Assembly (NCBI RefSeq): GCF_005543295.1
Contig: NZ_SRSG01000002.1
Coordinates: 1 to 64,000, forward strand
Origin: Halalkalirubrum salinum
GTDB lineage: Archaea; Halobacteriota; Halobacteria; Halobacteriales; Haloferacaceae
Direction: 5' to 3'
DNA: 64,000 nt
A program made the position numbers and the translations under genes. The notes under the pieces were generated by a model, which was given only the letters and a program-made list of their open reading frames with translations, made no database searches and was not told where the DNA came from. Below are positions 1 to 8,746 of the stretch, in pieces. How positions within the stretch are numbered: position 1 is the stretch's first letter; every line of letters starts with the position of its first letter.

Positions 1-2
1 TA

Positions 3-131
3 TCGGGCCTGTGTGAAGGGGCCGACGCTCACGGAGCGGTTTTCGCTTCGGGTGTTACCGACACGGAGTCGGCACGACCTGAGAAGGGAGTGCGAGCGGA
101 ATTAAAGACTGTTGCGTCCACCGCGGACTAG
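3..131 (+). CDS. C-terminal end of an unidentified protein (partial)
   Basis: An open frame enters from the left edge and stops with TAG at 129-131, giving 42 residues. Composition is typical of haloarchaeal coding sequence: acidic and small residues and mostly G/C third positions. The two other forward frames either stop early or are rich in Arg and Leu. I do not recognise the family, and the fragment is too short to assign a role. It could be a chance open frame. Confidence 0.4.
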   Translation, partial: SGLCEGADAHGAVFASGVTDTESARPEKGVRAELKTVASTAD

Positions 132-142
132 ACACGGACGCT

Positions 143-170
143 ACGGGTCACCCGACCCGTGGTACTTCAC
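143..170. repeat. Stem-loop followed by GGTACTTCAC, a possible solo IS200/IS605-type end
   Basis: ACGGGTC (143-149) and GACCCGT (154-160) form a perfect 7-bp stem with a 4-nt loop. GGTACTTCAC (161-170) follows directly. The same ten bases follow another perfect stem-loop at 30497-30525. Hairpin plus a short conserved motif is how IS200/IS605 elements mark their ends, but no transposase gene is next to either copy. The rest of 132-334 shows no convincing gene and probably holds the promoter of the thioredoxin-like gene. Confidence 0.4.
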
Positions 171-321
171 TCGTTTCGCTCACGGGAGTATGGATCTCCT
201 CCCAAACATGTACCGTCTTCCCTCGAAACAGGATACCACAGCGGCGTTAAGTAGCGAGATCGCATACGCTCGATTAATGACCGAATCGATCGCACGAACC
301 GAGCCACGTCGAAGGCCTCGT

Positions 322-329
322 GGAGGTGA
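322..329 (+). promoter_or_regulatory. Shine-Dalgarno GGAGGTGA deciding the start at 335
   Basis: GGAGGTGA ends 5 nt before the ATG at 335. This favours that ATG over the in-frame GTG at 320 and ATG at 329, both of which overlap the motif. Confidence 0.6.
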
Positions 330-334
330 TGGCG

Positions 335-868
335 ATGCGTCGCCGTGAGGTGCTCGCGGGGCTGGCAGCCGCAGGAGTCGTTGGTGGTGGCGCAGTGATT
401 GCCAGACGAAACGCGCTCGGCGGTGGCACCGATCCGGCGATTCGCCGCCGGGAGGTCGAGACGATCGACGCACCCGGCAGCGACCCCGGAACCGTACAAA
501 TACCCGATCCAGATCGGCCAACCGTGTTGAAATTCTTCGCGACCTGGTGTACCGTCTGTCAGTCGATGATGGAACCAACCGGGGAGGTCTACGATCGGCT
601 CGGTGAAGCGGTCCGCTTTCTGTCGGTAACGAACGAGCCGGTCGGCGACACCGTCACACGCGCGGACGTAGCCACATGGTGGGACAAACACGACGGCCGG
701 TGGACCGTCGGGCTCGATCGAGGACTCGAACTCACAGAGGCGCTTGATGCCTCCGAAGTACCGTACACTTTCGTGGTCGACAGCGAGGGGATCGTCCAGT
801 GGGCCGACTCGGGCTACAAATCCGCAGATGAGCTGTCGGCGGCAATCACAGCCGCGGTGGAGGGCTAA
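335..868 (+). CDS. Exported thioredoxin/TlpA-like disulfide protein
   Basis: A 177-residue protein starting with a twin-arginine-type signal (RRREVLAG, then a hydrophobic Ala/Gly stretch), so it probably acts outside the membrane. The thioredoxin-fold active site is WCTVC, preceded by FFAT, and a cis-Pro region VPYTF lies in the C-terminal half. These match TlpA/ResA-like thiol-disulfide oxidoreductases that keep cytochrome or copper-protein cysteines reduced. The stop is followed 4 nt later by the ccdA start, so the two are one operon: CcdA would pass electrons across the membrane to this protein. Assignment to the thioredoxin superfamily is firm; the client protein is inferred from the nearby SCO1 and halocyanin-like genes. 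Confidence 0.85.
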   Translation: MRRREVLAGLAAAGVVGGGAVIARRNALGGGTDPAIRRREVETIDAPGSDPGTVQIPDPDRPTVLKFFATWCTVCQSMMEPTGEVYDRLGEAVRFLSVTNEPVGDTVTRADVATWWDKHDGRWTVGLDRGLELTEALDASEVPYTFVVDSEGIVQWADSGYKSADELSAAITAAVEG

Positions 869-871
869 GCA

Positions 872-1522
872 ATGACCGCTGGACTCGGAACCGCAGCCTT
901 TGCTGTCGGTGCCGGGGTGTCTGCATTCTTCGCGCCGTGTTCGTACGCGTTGCTGCCCGGCTATGTTGGCTACTATGTAAGTTCAACCGGGACCGACAGC
1001 GTGCCGATCGGCGGCTCGCTTCTCCGTGGGACCGCGGCAGCGGCTGGCGCGCTGGCGGCCTTCGCCGGGTTGTCGGCGATTGCGATCGTCGCAGGCTCGA
1101 CACTCGAACGACTGCTACCGATCGTCGAGCCGTTGATCGGCCTCGGGCTAATCGCGCTTGGGGCGCACCTCCTGTGGAACGGCTGGGGGAGCCTGCACGT
1201 GCCGCTCCCAGCACGGCGATCGACTGTGCTCGGCTTCGGCCTGTTCGGCGCGGTGTACGCGGTCGCCGCGACAGCGTGCGTATTGCCGCTGTTTCTCGCG
1301 CTTGCGCTCCGATCGGTGACGATGGGTCCTGTCGGAACCGCAGGGATACTCGGCGCGTACGCAGGGAGCTTCGCCGTGCTAATGATCGCCGTGACCGTGG
1401 CCGTCGCCGTTGGGCACGATCTTGGGCTCGCACGGATCGGACGATACACCGATCGCCTGTTGACACTCGGCGGCGGATTATTGATCCTTGCAGGAAGTAT
1501 ACAGATTTTTGTGTCTTTTTGA
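872..1522 (+). CDS. ccdA: CcdA/DsbD-type transmembrane electron carrier
   Basis: A 216-residue polytopic membrane protein with about six hydrophobic helices. The two functional cysteines are in FAPCSYALLPGY near the N terminus and ATACVLPL near residue 135, the paired positions used by CcdA to move electrons from cytosolic thioredoxin to an extracytoplasmic partner. The thioredoxin-like gene immediately upstream is the likely partner. The stop codon sits inside the palindrome GTGTC-TTTTT-GACAC (1511-1525), which may act as terminator or belong to the end of the adjacent insertion element. Confidence 0.85.
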   Translation: MTAGLGTAAFAVGAGVSAFFAPCSYALLPGYVGYYVSSTGTDSVPIGGSLLRGTAAAAGALAAFAGLSAIAIVAGSTLERLLPIVEPLIGLGLIALGAHLLWNGWGSLHVPLPARRSTVLGFGLFGAVYAVAATACVLPLFLALALRSVTMGPVGTAGILGAYAGSFAVLMIAVTVAVAVGHDLGLARIGRYTDRLLTLGGGLLILAGSIQIFVSF

Positions 1523-1525
1523 CAC

Positions 1526-2967
1526 CCTCCACACGGCTGAAGCCGTGGGATTCCCACATTGGGATATTACGGTTCACGGTACCGCCTGTTCTTGTGGGAC
1601 TATTCGTCCCGTTGATTTGTCGAACAGGCGTACCGATGGCTGTGCCAAGCAGCCGTTACTCCTATCCGCAGAGGGATTCGGAGTTACCGTCTTTCGCATG
1701 TTCTCTGCTGCATTTAGATCGCTATTTGCGACCAAGCCACACCCCTCACAGACATACAACCCACGCTCGACACGGTTTGTGCTCGCTTCCAGTCCACATA
1801 CACAGCAGGTTTTCGACGTTTTTAGCGTGGCTTCATCGACTCGTTCCACCGCGATGCCTCGATCTTCAGCCTTGTACTCAATATGGCTGAGCAGAGTCTC
1901 AAACGCCCAGTCGTGCAGCCGTTTGTTGCCGTGTCGCCCCCACTCTACATCCTCACGGATATGCTTAGCATGACCGACTGCGATTGTTCCAACATCACGC
2001 TCTGCACACTGTTCGACAATATCTTTCGACAGAGCGTGCAAGAAGTGCGCTTGCCGCCGTGATTTTTTCTGTCGTGCCCACAGTGCATGGTCGCTTGGGC
2101 CGTTGTCACCTTCTGTCTCGTATTCTTCCTGCCGGAAGTAGTGGGCGTCCTCTTTCAACGCATTCCCCGGATACAACAGCGTCTCATCACCGACAGAGAC
2201 AGCCAGAGTATTACAGATACCGAGGTCAACACCTGCGGTTTTCTCCCCGGATGTTTCAGGTGCCTCAACTCGCAGTTTACAGACGAAATGTAGCTCCCAG
2301 TGCTCACCACCCCAGACAGCACGCACAGTCTGAACGTTTTCAACATCTGCAAGCGTTTGGTCGTCGTCTGTCTGCAGCGTGTATTCACAGAGGATGTAGT
2401 CCGCAGCGTACCGCGACACTTTCATATTCGTCCCTTTGGAGAGACGGACACGGTTGTACTGCGTGTCAAGTCTGAAGCCTTGGTTTTTCCACGTCACCGT
2501 TGAGCGTGGATGTTCGTCACCGTACTTGCGGTAGCCGGGGGGGTTGGCATCTGGATCGTCCTGTTTGTACCACGATTTGAACGCTTCTCCGAGTTCCTGA
2601 AGAACTCGTTGACTGGATTGTGAGTGCAAATCCCCGTAGCGATCGTGGCGTTTGAGGTATGAACACAGCTCGTCAGCGTCAGGGATGTGTCCGATAGCGT
2701 CCCAGACCCGCTGAACGGTCCACCGCCCGACATTCCACAATTTTGATGCAGCAAAGCCATGCGAATCAAGATCGTCACAGACTTGCGAGTGATTGCGGAT
2801 ACTCGCCTTGAACGTCCGAGTGACGACTCGATTCGACATACATAACCATAATAGGATTATTTATATAATAATTTCGGAATGTCGCTATTCGTGGAATATC
2901 CAAGCGTAGCGGTGAGCGGGGAAAGACTCACACTTGTCGGCTTCATCCCACCGCTAAAGCAGGTGGG
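1526..2967 (-). mobile_element. IS200/IS605-type (IS1341-like) element with tnpB only
   Basis: Hairpins bracket tnpB as in IS200/IS605 elements. On the tnpB 3' side CACGGC-TGAA-GCCGTG lies at 1532-1547, followed by the palindrome GTGGGA-T-TCCCAC at 1545-1557. On the 5' side CCCACCGC-TAAA-GC-A-GGTGGG lies at 2947-2967. There is no tnpA, so the element is non-autonomous or relies on TnpA elsewhere. It sits between ccdA and the halocyanin-like gene. Exact ends cannot be fixed from one copy because this family leaves no target duplication. Any guide-like omega RNA would come from the tnpB 3' end near 1526-1600. Confidence 0.75.
1574..2839 (-). CDS. tnpB: TnpB, RNA-guided nuclease of an IS1341-type element
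   Basis: A 421-residue OrfB/TnpB protein of usual family length. The RuvC-I aspartate is in GVDLGI (D205). A four-cysteine zinc finger follows (C345, C348, C364, C367), and the RuvC-III aspartate is in NSDLNAAENM (D374). The RuvC-II position, normally a glutamate in a V-V-E-D-L-like strand, reads TIAVGH here (G289). A glutamate in RVDEATLKTSKTC (E336) could substitute, since TnpBs with a relocated glutamate are known. TATATAA at 2862-2868, about 25 bp upstream, suits a near-leaderless promoter. I saw only one CGATCG in the element, unlike the resident genes. Confidence 0.9.
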   Translation of the reverse strand: MSNRVVTRTFKASIRNHSQVCDDLDSHGFAASKLWNVGRWTVQRVWDAIGHIPDADELCSYLKRHDRYGDLHSQSSQRVLQELGEAFKSWYKQDDPDANPPGYRKYGDEHPRSTVTWKNQGFRLDTQYNRVRLSKGTNMKVSRYAADYILCEYTLQTDDDQTLADVENVQTVRAVWGGEHWELHFVCKLRVEAPETSGEKTAGVDLGICNTLAVSVGDETLLYPGNALKEDAHYFRQEEYETEGDNGPSDHALWARQKKSRRQAHFLHALSKDIVEQCAERDVGTIAVGHAKHIREDVEWGRHGNKRLHDWAFETLLSHIEYKAEDRGIAVERVDEATLKTSKTCCVCGLEASTNRVERGLYVCEGCGLVANSDLNAAENMRKTVTPNPSADRSNGCLAQPSVRLFDKSTGRIVPQEQAVP

Positions 2968-3003
2968 CTTTCGCCTCGCTACCACTGTAACGGAGGCTCT
3001 GGG

Positions 3004-3583
3004 ATGTTCCACTCGGTGATCCGGCTAAAATTCCTCGCTGCCAGCGCCGGGACAGTCTCGACTGCGGTTGCCGGCTGTCTTGGCGACGTCGCCACGCGGT
3101 GGAGAGTCCAGGGACGCACTCGAATCAACCGATGGAACCGGCGAGATAGGCGATCCCGCCTCGGCGGTTACTGTCGAGCTCATCTCTCGACCAGTCCCGA
3201 CGATCGAACCGGCGATCGTCCACATCGTGCCCGGTGGAACCGTCGAATGGTTCGGCACCGGGATCAGAAACGCGGTTGCAGCGTATCACCCAGAGACGCA
3301 TGGGCCGCGTCGAATACCCGACGCTGCTGAGCCGTGGGTGAGCGAGATGCTCTATGAGGAGCAGACGGACGCGATGACGCTCGAAACCGAGGGCGTATAC
3401 GACTACGCAGACACTGTCGTCCTCTGTGGGACCCACGAGTCCTTTGGCGCGATCGGCCGAGTCGTCGGCGGCGATCCAGATCTGGACGCCGAACCGGCGC
3501 TGCAGGCCGATCCGGCCGCGCTTCCGGGACGCGCTGAAGCCGTGGCTCGGGATTTCAACGACCGCTGCCGGGCGGTACTATGA
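3004..3583 (+). pseudogene. Halocyanin/plastocyanin-like copper lipoprotein, frameshifted
   Basis: GGAGG at 2992-2996 precedes ATG 3004, which opens a lipoprotein signal ending in the lipobox VAGC. After about 30 codons the good reading moves to the +1 frame, near 3085-3105, and runs to 3583. The second part is a plastocyanin-like domain: VPGGTVEWFG, AAYHPETHG with a copper-ligand histidine, and VLCGTHESFG with the Cys and second His. The usual Met ligand position reads Ala. The two halves are in different frames, so the gene is broken or holds a sequencing error. The neighbours (CcdA, SCO1) fit a respiratory copper protein. Translation from ATG 3068 would lack any signal. Confidence 0.65.
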
Positions 3584-3683
3584 TGGTAGCTGCGAGGCTT
3601 GATCGGCACGCCGTCAACAGTCGGCGTTCGAGACGCATACCACACCGGCTTTGACGGCGACTATCGTATATTCTGTATCCGCC

Positions 3684-4400
3684 ATGACAATGGGCAACCA
3701 CAGCCGCCGATCGATGTTGAAACGCACTGGAGCGGCTGCGATCGGCCTCTCGATTGCGGGGTGTACAGATGCGGTTCCGTTCATCAGTTCGGGGCCTGAC
3801 GGCGTTGTCTTAGACCCACCAGAGAATTACGACCAGATCAAGGACGTTGAGCTTCCGTACCCGATCTACGGCGACGAGCTTCCGGAAGGGACCGTCCAGG
3901 CGCCACACGCCGATCGCACAGTCACAACGACAGAGTTCGTTGGCGAGAGACACGTCATGCTCACGTTCATTTTCACCCGCTGTTCGATGGCGTGCCCGGT
4001 GTTGACCGCGAATCTCCGCCAGGTACAGGCAATGACAATCGAGGAAGACGCAGCCGACGAGTTCGCGTTCATGCCGATCACGTTCGATCCCGAGTACGAC
4101 ACGCCAGAGCGGCTCCGCGAATACGGCGACGATCGCGGCGTCAACTGGGAGGCAGACAACTGGTGGTTCCTTCGACCCGAAACCGAGGCGCGAGCGGCGG
4201 TCGTCGTGGACGAGACGTTTGGAGTGTTTTACGAGTACGTTCCCGAAGACGAACGCGAGAATGACAACATGGCATGGGACCACAGCAACCTCATCGTGCT
4301 CGCAAACGCTGACGGCTATGTCGAACGCGCCTACACCGGAGAGCCGCCGAATCCAGCCGACGTTGTCGAGGATGCTCGGACCCTTCGCGATCGGTGGTAG
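3684..4400 (+). CDS. SCO1/SenC family copper chaperone lipoprotein
   Basis: A 238-residue protein with N-terminal RRSMLKR, a hydrophobic stretch and the lipobox SIAGC, so it is probably a lipid-anchored Tat substrate. The SCO1 copper-binding site CxxxC is present as RCSMACPV, and the third ligand histidine is in WDHSNLIVL near the C terminus. SCO1 proteins deliver copper to the CuA site of cytochrome c oxidase or act as thiol reductases there. I chose ATG 3684 (ATG 3690 is equally possible) because the upstream frame adds a non-signal-like extension. It lies after the thioredoxin-like, CcdA and halocyanin-like genes, a consistent electron-transport group. Confidence 0.88.
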   Translation: MTMGNHSRRSMLKRTGAAAIGLSIAGCTDAVPFISSGPDGVVLDPPENYDQIKDVELPYPIYGDELPEGTVQAPHADRTVTTTEFVGERHVMLTFIFTRCSMACPVLTANLRQVQAMTIEEDAADEFAFMPITFDPEYDTPERLREYGDDRGVNWEADNWWFLRPETEARAAVVVDETFGVFYEYVPEDERENDNMAWDHSNLIVLANADGYVERAYTGEPPNPADVVEDARTLRDRW

Positions 4401-4559
4401 CCCCAGAAGTACGGTCAGTCTCGTACAGCACAGTCTGGATCCTGAGAGGAGTCGTATCGACGAGCAGGTCTGGGTGCAGTGAGTCCGTGGCCAATCGAGG
4501 GTAGGGGTGTGTCAGTCGCGCCGCTGGTTCTTTGTGGACTGCGCTCACAATGAGCGTGT

Positions 4560-5984
4560 ATGGCTGATGGACCCGCTGCCGACTCTGAAGCGCCGTCGTT
4601 GGGTGAAACAACCAATTCAACGACAGTTACAGCGGAAGGCAGCGAACTCGAGCGGACGATCGGACTCACCGGCGGACTCACGATCGGGATCGGGACGATG
4701 ATCGGTGCAGGTATTTTCGTCTTTCCAGGGCTGGCCGCCGGCAACGCGGGCCCGGCGGCTTCCGCATCGTTCGGGATTGGTGCAGTGGTCGCCCTGCTCG
4801 TCGCGCTGCCGACCTCAGAGTTGGCCACGGCAATGCCAAAAAGCGGTGGCGGCTACTACTTCATTTCCCGGGGGATGGGCGCAGCATTCGGGGCGATTGT
4901 CGGGATCAGCCTCTGGCTCGGACTCGTGTTCGCGACGGCATTCTACCTCGTGGGATTCGGCGAGTACGCAGTTGCGGTCCTTATTGAGATCGGCGTCCCG
5001 GCACCGGCAGGGGCCGGGCCGATCGGAATCGTTCCCGTGTTGGGTGTCATCTTCGGCCTGTTGCTGACCGGGATCAGCGTCGCGGGAACCGAAAACACCA
5101 CCAAGCTCCAAAACGCGATCGTCTCGTTGCTGTTGGGGATCCTGGCAGTCTTTCTCGGGTTCGGCGTTTTAGACGCCCTCGGAGTGTTCGGCACGGAGTC
5201 GACGCCGGAGACGTACGCCCCATTCGGTATCGGGCCGGTGTTGTCGACCGCCGCCCTCGTGTTTACCTCGTATCTCGGCTTTGCCCAGGTCGCGACAGTT
5301 GCCGGCGAAATGAAAGAGCCAGGGAGGAACCTTCCGCTCGCAATGGTCGGCTCTGTCGTCGTGGTCGGCGCGCTGTACGTCATTACAATTTTCGTTGCGA
5401 CAAGTGCCTTCCCGAGTGCGACACTGGACGGGTTCGGGGAAACGGCGATCGTCGAGGTCGCCCGGTCGTACCTCGGACGGCCAGGTGCGATCGCGATCTT
5501 GATCGCTGGGCTGTTGGCGACGGTCTCGTCGGCCAACGCCTCGATTCTGAGCGCCTCACGGGCGCTGTACGCGACAAGTCGGGATGCGTTCGTTCCACAG
5601 TCGGTCAGCCGCGTGAACCTGAAGTACGGCACTCCACACCTAGCATTGGCGCTCGTTGGCGGGCCAACGGTCGTGCTCGTCGGCACTGGGCAGACAGAAC
5701 TGCTCGCGGAGGTCGCCTCGTTTTTGCACCTGCTCATGTACGGGTTGATCTGTATCACGCTCATCGTCCTCCGACGACGATCGCCAGCGTGGTATCAACC
5801 CAGCTTCACCGTGCCTGGCTACCCGATCGTGCCGATTGTCGGCGGCATCGCAAGCTTCGCGATGATCGCGTTCATGCAGCCGCTGTCACAGATTATCGGC
5901 GCGTTCGTCATCGTCAGCGCAGGCGGGTGGTACCTATTTTATGCACGAGACGTGACAATAGATGCGGTGGTGAACAATGAGTAA
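4560..5984 (+). CDS. APC-family amino acid permease
   Basis: A 474-residue transporter with about 35 hydrophilic N-terminal residues, then roughly 12 membrane helices. The first helix carries the APC signature [15 protein letters not shown], the unwound substrate-binding segment. [10 protein letters not shown] and the helix-loop [11 protein letters not shown] are further family marks. It should import an amino acid or amine, but substrate cannot be read from the sequence. The next gene overlaps its 3' end by 8 bp and encodes a tandem UspA protein, a common haloarchaeal pairing in which the soluble protein is thought to regulate the permease. Confidence 0.88.
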   Translation: MADGPAADSEAPSLGETTNSTTVTAEGSELERTIGLTGGLTIGIGTMIGAGIFVFPGLAAGNAGPAASASFGIGAVVALLVALPTSELATAMPKSGGGYYFISRGMGAAFGAIVGISLWLGLVFATAFYLVGFGEYAVAVLIEIGVPAPAGAGPIGIVPVLGVIFGLLLTGISVAGTENTTKLQNAIVSLLLGILAVFLGFGVLDALGVFGTESTPETYAPFGIGPVLSTAALVFTSYLGFAQVATVAGEMKEPGRNLPLAMVGSVVVVGALYVITIFVATSAFPSATLDGFGETAIVEVARSYLGRPGAIAILIAGLLATVSSANASILSASRALYATSRDAFVPQSVSRVNLKYGTPHLALALVGGPTVVLVGTGQTELLAEVASFLHLLMYGLICITLIVLRRRSPAWYQPSFTVPGYPIVPIVGGIASFAMIAFMQPLSQIIGAFVIVSAGGWYLFYARDVTIDAVVNNE

Positions 5985-6711
5985 CACGCGTGTGAACGTG
6001 CTCGTGCCGATCGACGTGCTCAGCGGGGAGACAATCCCCGAGCCCGTAATTGAACTCCTCTCGGGAATGGACGTGACGCTTCTCGGGTACCACGTGTTCC
6101 CCGAACAGACCGCGACCGAACAGGCACACGATCAGTTTCACGAGAAGGTTGCGGCGGAGTTAGCAGCGTACGAGGCGCGGTTTGAAAGCCACGGCGGAAC
6201 CGTCCAAAGCCGCTCGGTCTTTACCCACGACAAGGCCGACACGATCGAACGCGTCGCGGTCGAAGAGCGAACGGGAACGGTGCTCCTTTTGAACCCTGCG
6301 CCGAAGATCGAACGCGTGCTCGTCCCGATTAGAGGAGCCGTCAACGTCGATCGGCTGGCCGGCGTAACCGCTGCGCTCGCAGCCACTGCAGGGTTAGAAA
6401 TCCGACTCTTCCATGTGACTGACGAGGACGGCGTCGAGGCGGGTGAAACACTCCTTGCGGACGCTCGCCAGAGTTTCGTCGATGCCGGCGTCAACGAGGA
6501 GCGACTTACGACGGAGGTCGCGGTCGCCGAGCAACCGATCGAGGCACTGAAATCCGCGGCAGACACAACTGATTTTGTCATCATGGGCGAACATGAGCCC
6601 TCAATCCTCGATATCATTCTCGGGGAGGCGTCTACGAAGGTTGCCGACTCGTCGCTGTCCCCGGTGTTGGTCGTCCGGACGGGCAAACACAAAAACACCG
6701 AGAGCGAGTAA
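5977..6711 (+). CDS. Tandem universal-stress (UspA) protein paired with the permease
   Basis: A 244-residue cytosolic protein with two UspA-like halves, about residues 5-110 and 112-236. The second half starts [14 protein letters not shown] and ends [12 protein letters not shown], the usual Usp start and end strands. The ATP-loop is weak ([16 protein letters not shown] in place of G-x2-G-x9-G-S/T). It overlaps the permease gene by 8 bp, so translation is probably coupled, and a regulatory or sensing role for the permease is inferred from that pairing. Its stop codon lies inside the first copy of a 22-bp tandem duplication. Confidence 0.82.
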   Translation: MSNTRVNVLVPIDVLSGETIPEPVIELLSGMDVTLLGYHVFPEQTATEQAHDQFHEKVAAELAAYEARFESHGGTVQSRSVFTHDKADTIERVAVEERTGTVLLLNPAPKIERVLVPIRGAVNVDRLAGVTAALAATAGLEIRLFHVTDEDGVEAGETLLADARQSFVDAGVNEERLTTEVAVAEQPIEALKSAADTTDFVIMGEHEPSILDIILGEASTKVADSSLSPVLVVRTGKHKNTESE

Positions 6712-6744
6712 CGAACTCCCGAAGAGCGAGTAACGAACTCCCGA
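6701..6744. repeat. Perfect 22-bp tandem duplication at a gene end
   Basis: Bases 6701-6722 and 6723-6744 are identical. The first copy contains the last codons and TAA stop of the UspA gene, and the second lies in the spacer. It looks like a recent slippage duplication. Confidence 0.9.
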
Positions 6745-6842
6745 TCGCGAGGCTGTCGTTGCGCTGGTCGACCGACAAGCGATCATCGCAGCCGCCCCCC
6801 GGAACCGACGGTCGTTTTACCCCGGCGGGTTGAACCGACACT

Positions 6843-7859
6843 ATGGACGTGCTTGTCATCGGCGGTACTGGCCTCATCAGTACGGCGATCACCCGCCAGC
6901 TCGTCGAGGCGGACCACGACGTGACGTGTTTCACCCGGGGGCGAACGGACGCCGACCTCCCAGCGGCTGTCGAGTTCGTTCACGGCGATCGAACCGACGA
7001 CAAAACACTGAATCGCACAGCTGAGCGAGTTGATCCAGACGCTGTGATCGACATGGTCTGTTTCGACGCCGAACAGGCCGACGCCGCGGTATCCGCGTTT
7101 GCAGATATCGCAGAACAGTACATCTTCTGTTCGACGGTCGATGTCTACCACCGGCCCCTTGCAGAGCAGTTCGCAGACGAGAATGCGCTTCGAGAGACGG
7201 AACACGACGGCGCGCCGGTGAGCGAGTACGGCCTGCACAAAGCGCAGGCCGAGGACGTGTTTTTTGCCGCTGACGGCGAGGCCTTCGCGTCGACGATTAT
7301 CCGCCCCTGGAGCACCTACGGCGAGAGCGGACCGGTGTTGCACACGCTCGGGACCGGCTCGTACTACGTCGATCGGATCCGGCAGGGCAAACCAATTATC
7401 GTCCATGGCGACGGGACCAGCCTCTGGGGGCCGTGTCACCGTGACGACATCGCGCAGGCGTTCGTCGGCGCTGTCGGAACCGAGGCGGCGTACGGCGAGG
7501 CCTACCACGTCACGTCCGAAGAACCGATGACGTGGAACCAGTACCACCGACAGGTCGCAACGGCGCTTGACGCACCTGAACCCGAACTGATCCACATTCC
7601 GACCGCCCAACTTCGGGCAGCACTGCCCGATCGCACTGAGATGCTGGAAGATCACTTCCAGTTCAGCACGATTTTTGACAACATGAAGGCACGACATGAC
7701 CTCGGGTTCGAGTACACGGTCCCGTTCGTCGACGGCGTTCGCCGGACGATCGCAGACATGGAATCCCGCGACGCGATCGAGCCCTGGGACGCTGCAAACG
7801 ACGACGCGGTGATTGACGCATGGCGAGCGGCGACCGATTGCTTCCGGTCCGCTGTGTGA
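6843..7859 (+). CDS. Extended SDR-family NAD(P)-dependent epimerase/reductase
   Basis: A 338-residue cytosolic enzyme. The N-terminal Rossmann motif is GGTGLIS (the Gly-rich GxxGxxG variant) and the catalytic pair is YGLHK. The segment CSTVDVY takes the place of the usual S-S-x-x-V-Y strand, and RPWSTYG follows. This matches NAD-dependent epimerase/dehydratase proteins related to isoflavone-reductase-like and nucleotide-sugar epimerases. The substrate is unknown. It appears to be a single-gene unit: upstream is the tandem duplication, downstream the decayed region starting near 7.9 kb. Confidence 0.82.
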   Translation: MDVLVIGGTGLISTAITRQLVEADHDVTCFTRGRTDADLPAAVEFVHGDRTDDKTLNRTAERVDPDAVIDMVCFDAEQADAAVSAFADIAEQYIFCSTVDVYHRPLAEQFADENALRETEHDGAPVSEYGLHKAQAEDVFFAADGEAFASTIIRPWSTYGESGPVLHTLGTGSYYVDRIRQGKPIIVHGDGTSLWGPCHRDDIAQAFVGAVGTEAAYGEAYHVTSEEPMTWNQYHRQVATALDAPEPELIHIPTAQLRAALPDRTEMLEDHFQFSTIFDNMKARHDLGFEYTVPFVDGVRRTIADMESRDAIEPWDAANDDAVIDAWRAATDCFRSAV

Positions 7860-7912
7860 GCAGTACGCACAACTAACGCAGTTACTTATCGTAACCATCC
7901 GAACTGACTGTA

Positions 7913-8268
7913 TTGACACACCACTCACACGATCAATCGGTGTGCGGAACGACAGATTCCTTCGACGATCACGGCATTGCCGACGGCGGCAAACTCGTCC
8001 GCCGGACGTACTACTGCCTCACCGCAGGGGATACGAGTCCTTCGAGCCGGCACCAGCGGGATTCGATCGGATCGAAGACGCGTTCACGCGAGCGTATCTG
8101 ACAACGACAGACGAGTATGATCTGCCCGAGCGCGTCGCTGCAGCGATCGACGATGCGGCAGCGTGGATAAAAGAAGCGTTCGGTGATCGCCCCGACGCCG
8201 ATCTCCGGACCGAGGTGCTGCCGTCGTTCTATCAGCAGGCCTCGCCGTTCCACTGTCGGTATCGATAA
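7913..8268 (+). pseudogene. Small conserved-looking protein with probable frameshift
   Basis: From TTG 7913 (GTG 7940 also in frame) one frame reads like coding sequence to about 8030 (KLVRRTYYCLTAG). A different frame then continues from YESFEPAPAGFDRIE to the stop at 8268, with acidic, GC3-rich codons. Around the GGGG run at 8027-8031 one base appears to be missing. The joined product would be about 118 residues. I do not recognise the family. The next two kilobases are also decayed, which supports a true pseudogene over a sequencing error. Confidence 0.45.
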
Positions 8269-8294
8269 CCGCTCTCGGCGGACACATTCTGCCA

Positions 8295-8746
8295 ATGGAC
8301 GTCATCTCCGTGCTGCCGAAGGATGCGATTGCGAGCATCGACGAACCACGGTTCGATCGGCAGTTCGAAGGCACACTCGACGAGACGATTCTCGCCGTCG
8401 AACGCGAGCTGGCGCGGGCGTATCCGATTTTGATTCTCAATTATCACGAGATCGTCAACGACCGCGTTGACGATGAGCCAATCGCGGTCACCTGGTGTCC
8501 GATCTGCGGCAGCGCGGTCGTCTACGAGGCGACTGTCGGCGATGCGGCGCTCACCTTCGGCGTGTCGGGAAAACTCGCCGACGTGCACGTGTTGTACGAT
8601 CGCGAGACCGAACCGGATTGGAAACAGACGAATGGCGAGTGTATCACCGGCGATCTCTTGGGCGAACACCTGACTGTCATACCCGCCGCGATGACGACCG
8701 CTCTCGCGTTCGAAGCACGCTACCCCGAGAGAGTATTTTTACAGCC
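8295..8746 (+). pseudogene. DUF3179 protein, N-terminal part interrupted by cassette
   Basis: This is the front half of a DUF3179 protein. The family core is clear: AVTWCPICGSAVVYEA, GVSGKLADVHVLYDRET, then W-K-Q-T-N-G-E. Full-length relatives are about twice this size. Translation reaches RVFLQP at 8746, where the UspA cassette begins; the following nine codons and stop (8765) belong to the cassette end. The matching C-terminal part resumes at 9400 with LQP in the same sense. The biochemical role of DUF3179 is not known. Confidence 0.85.
8739..8746. repeat. Left copy of 8-bp target duplication (TTACAGCC)
   Basis: TTACAGCC here and TTACAACC at 9400-9407 differ at one base and flank the cassette exactly. 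An 8-bp duplication is the length made by IS6-family transposition. Both copies read L-Q-P in the DUF3179 frame. Confidence 0.75.

Noticed and set aside
937-1890. Long open frame overlapping ccdA and the TnpB element
   Set aside because: It is Arg-rich, runs out of phase with ccdA and crosses an insertion boundary; it is a shadow of GC-rich coding DNA.
6783-7928. 381-codon open frame opposite the SDR gene
   Set aside because: The forward frame has complete SDR motifs; the opposite frame has no recognisable domain and poor composition.
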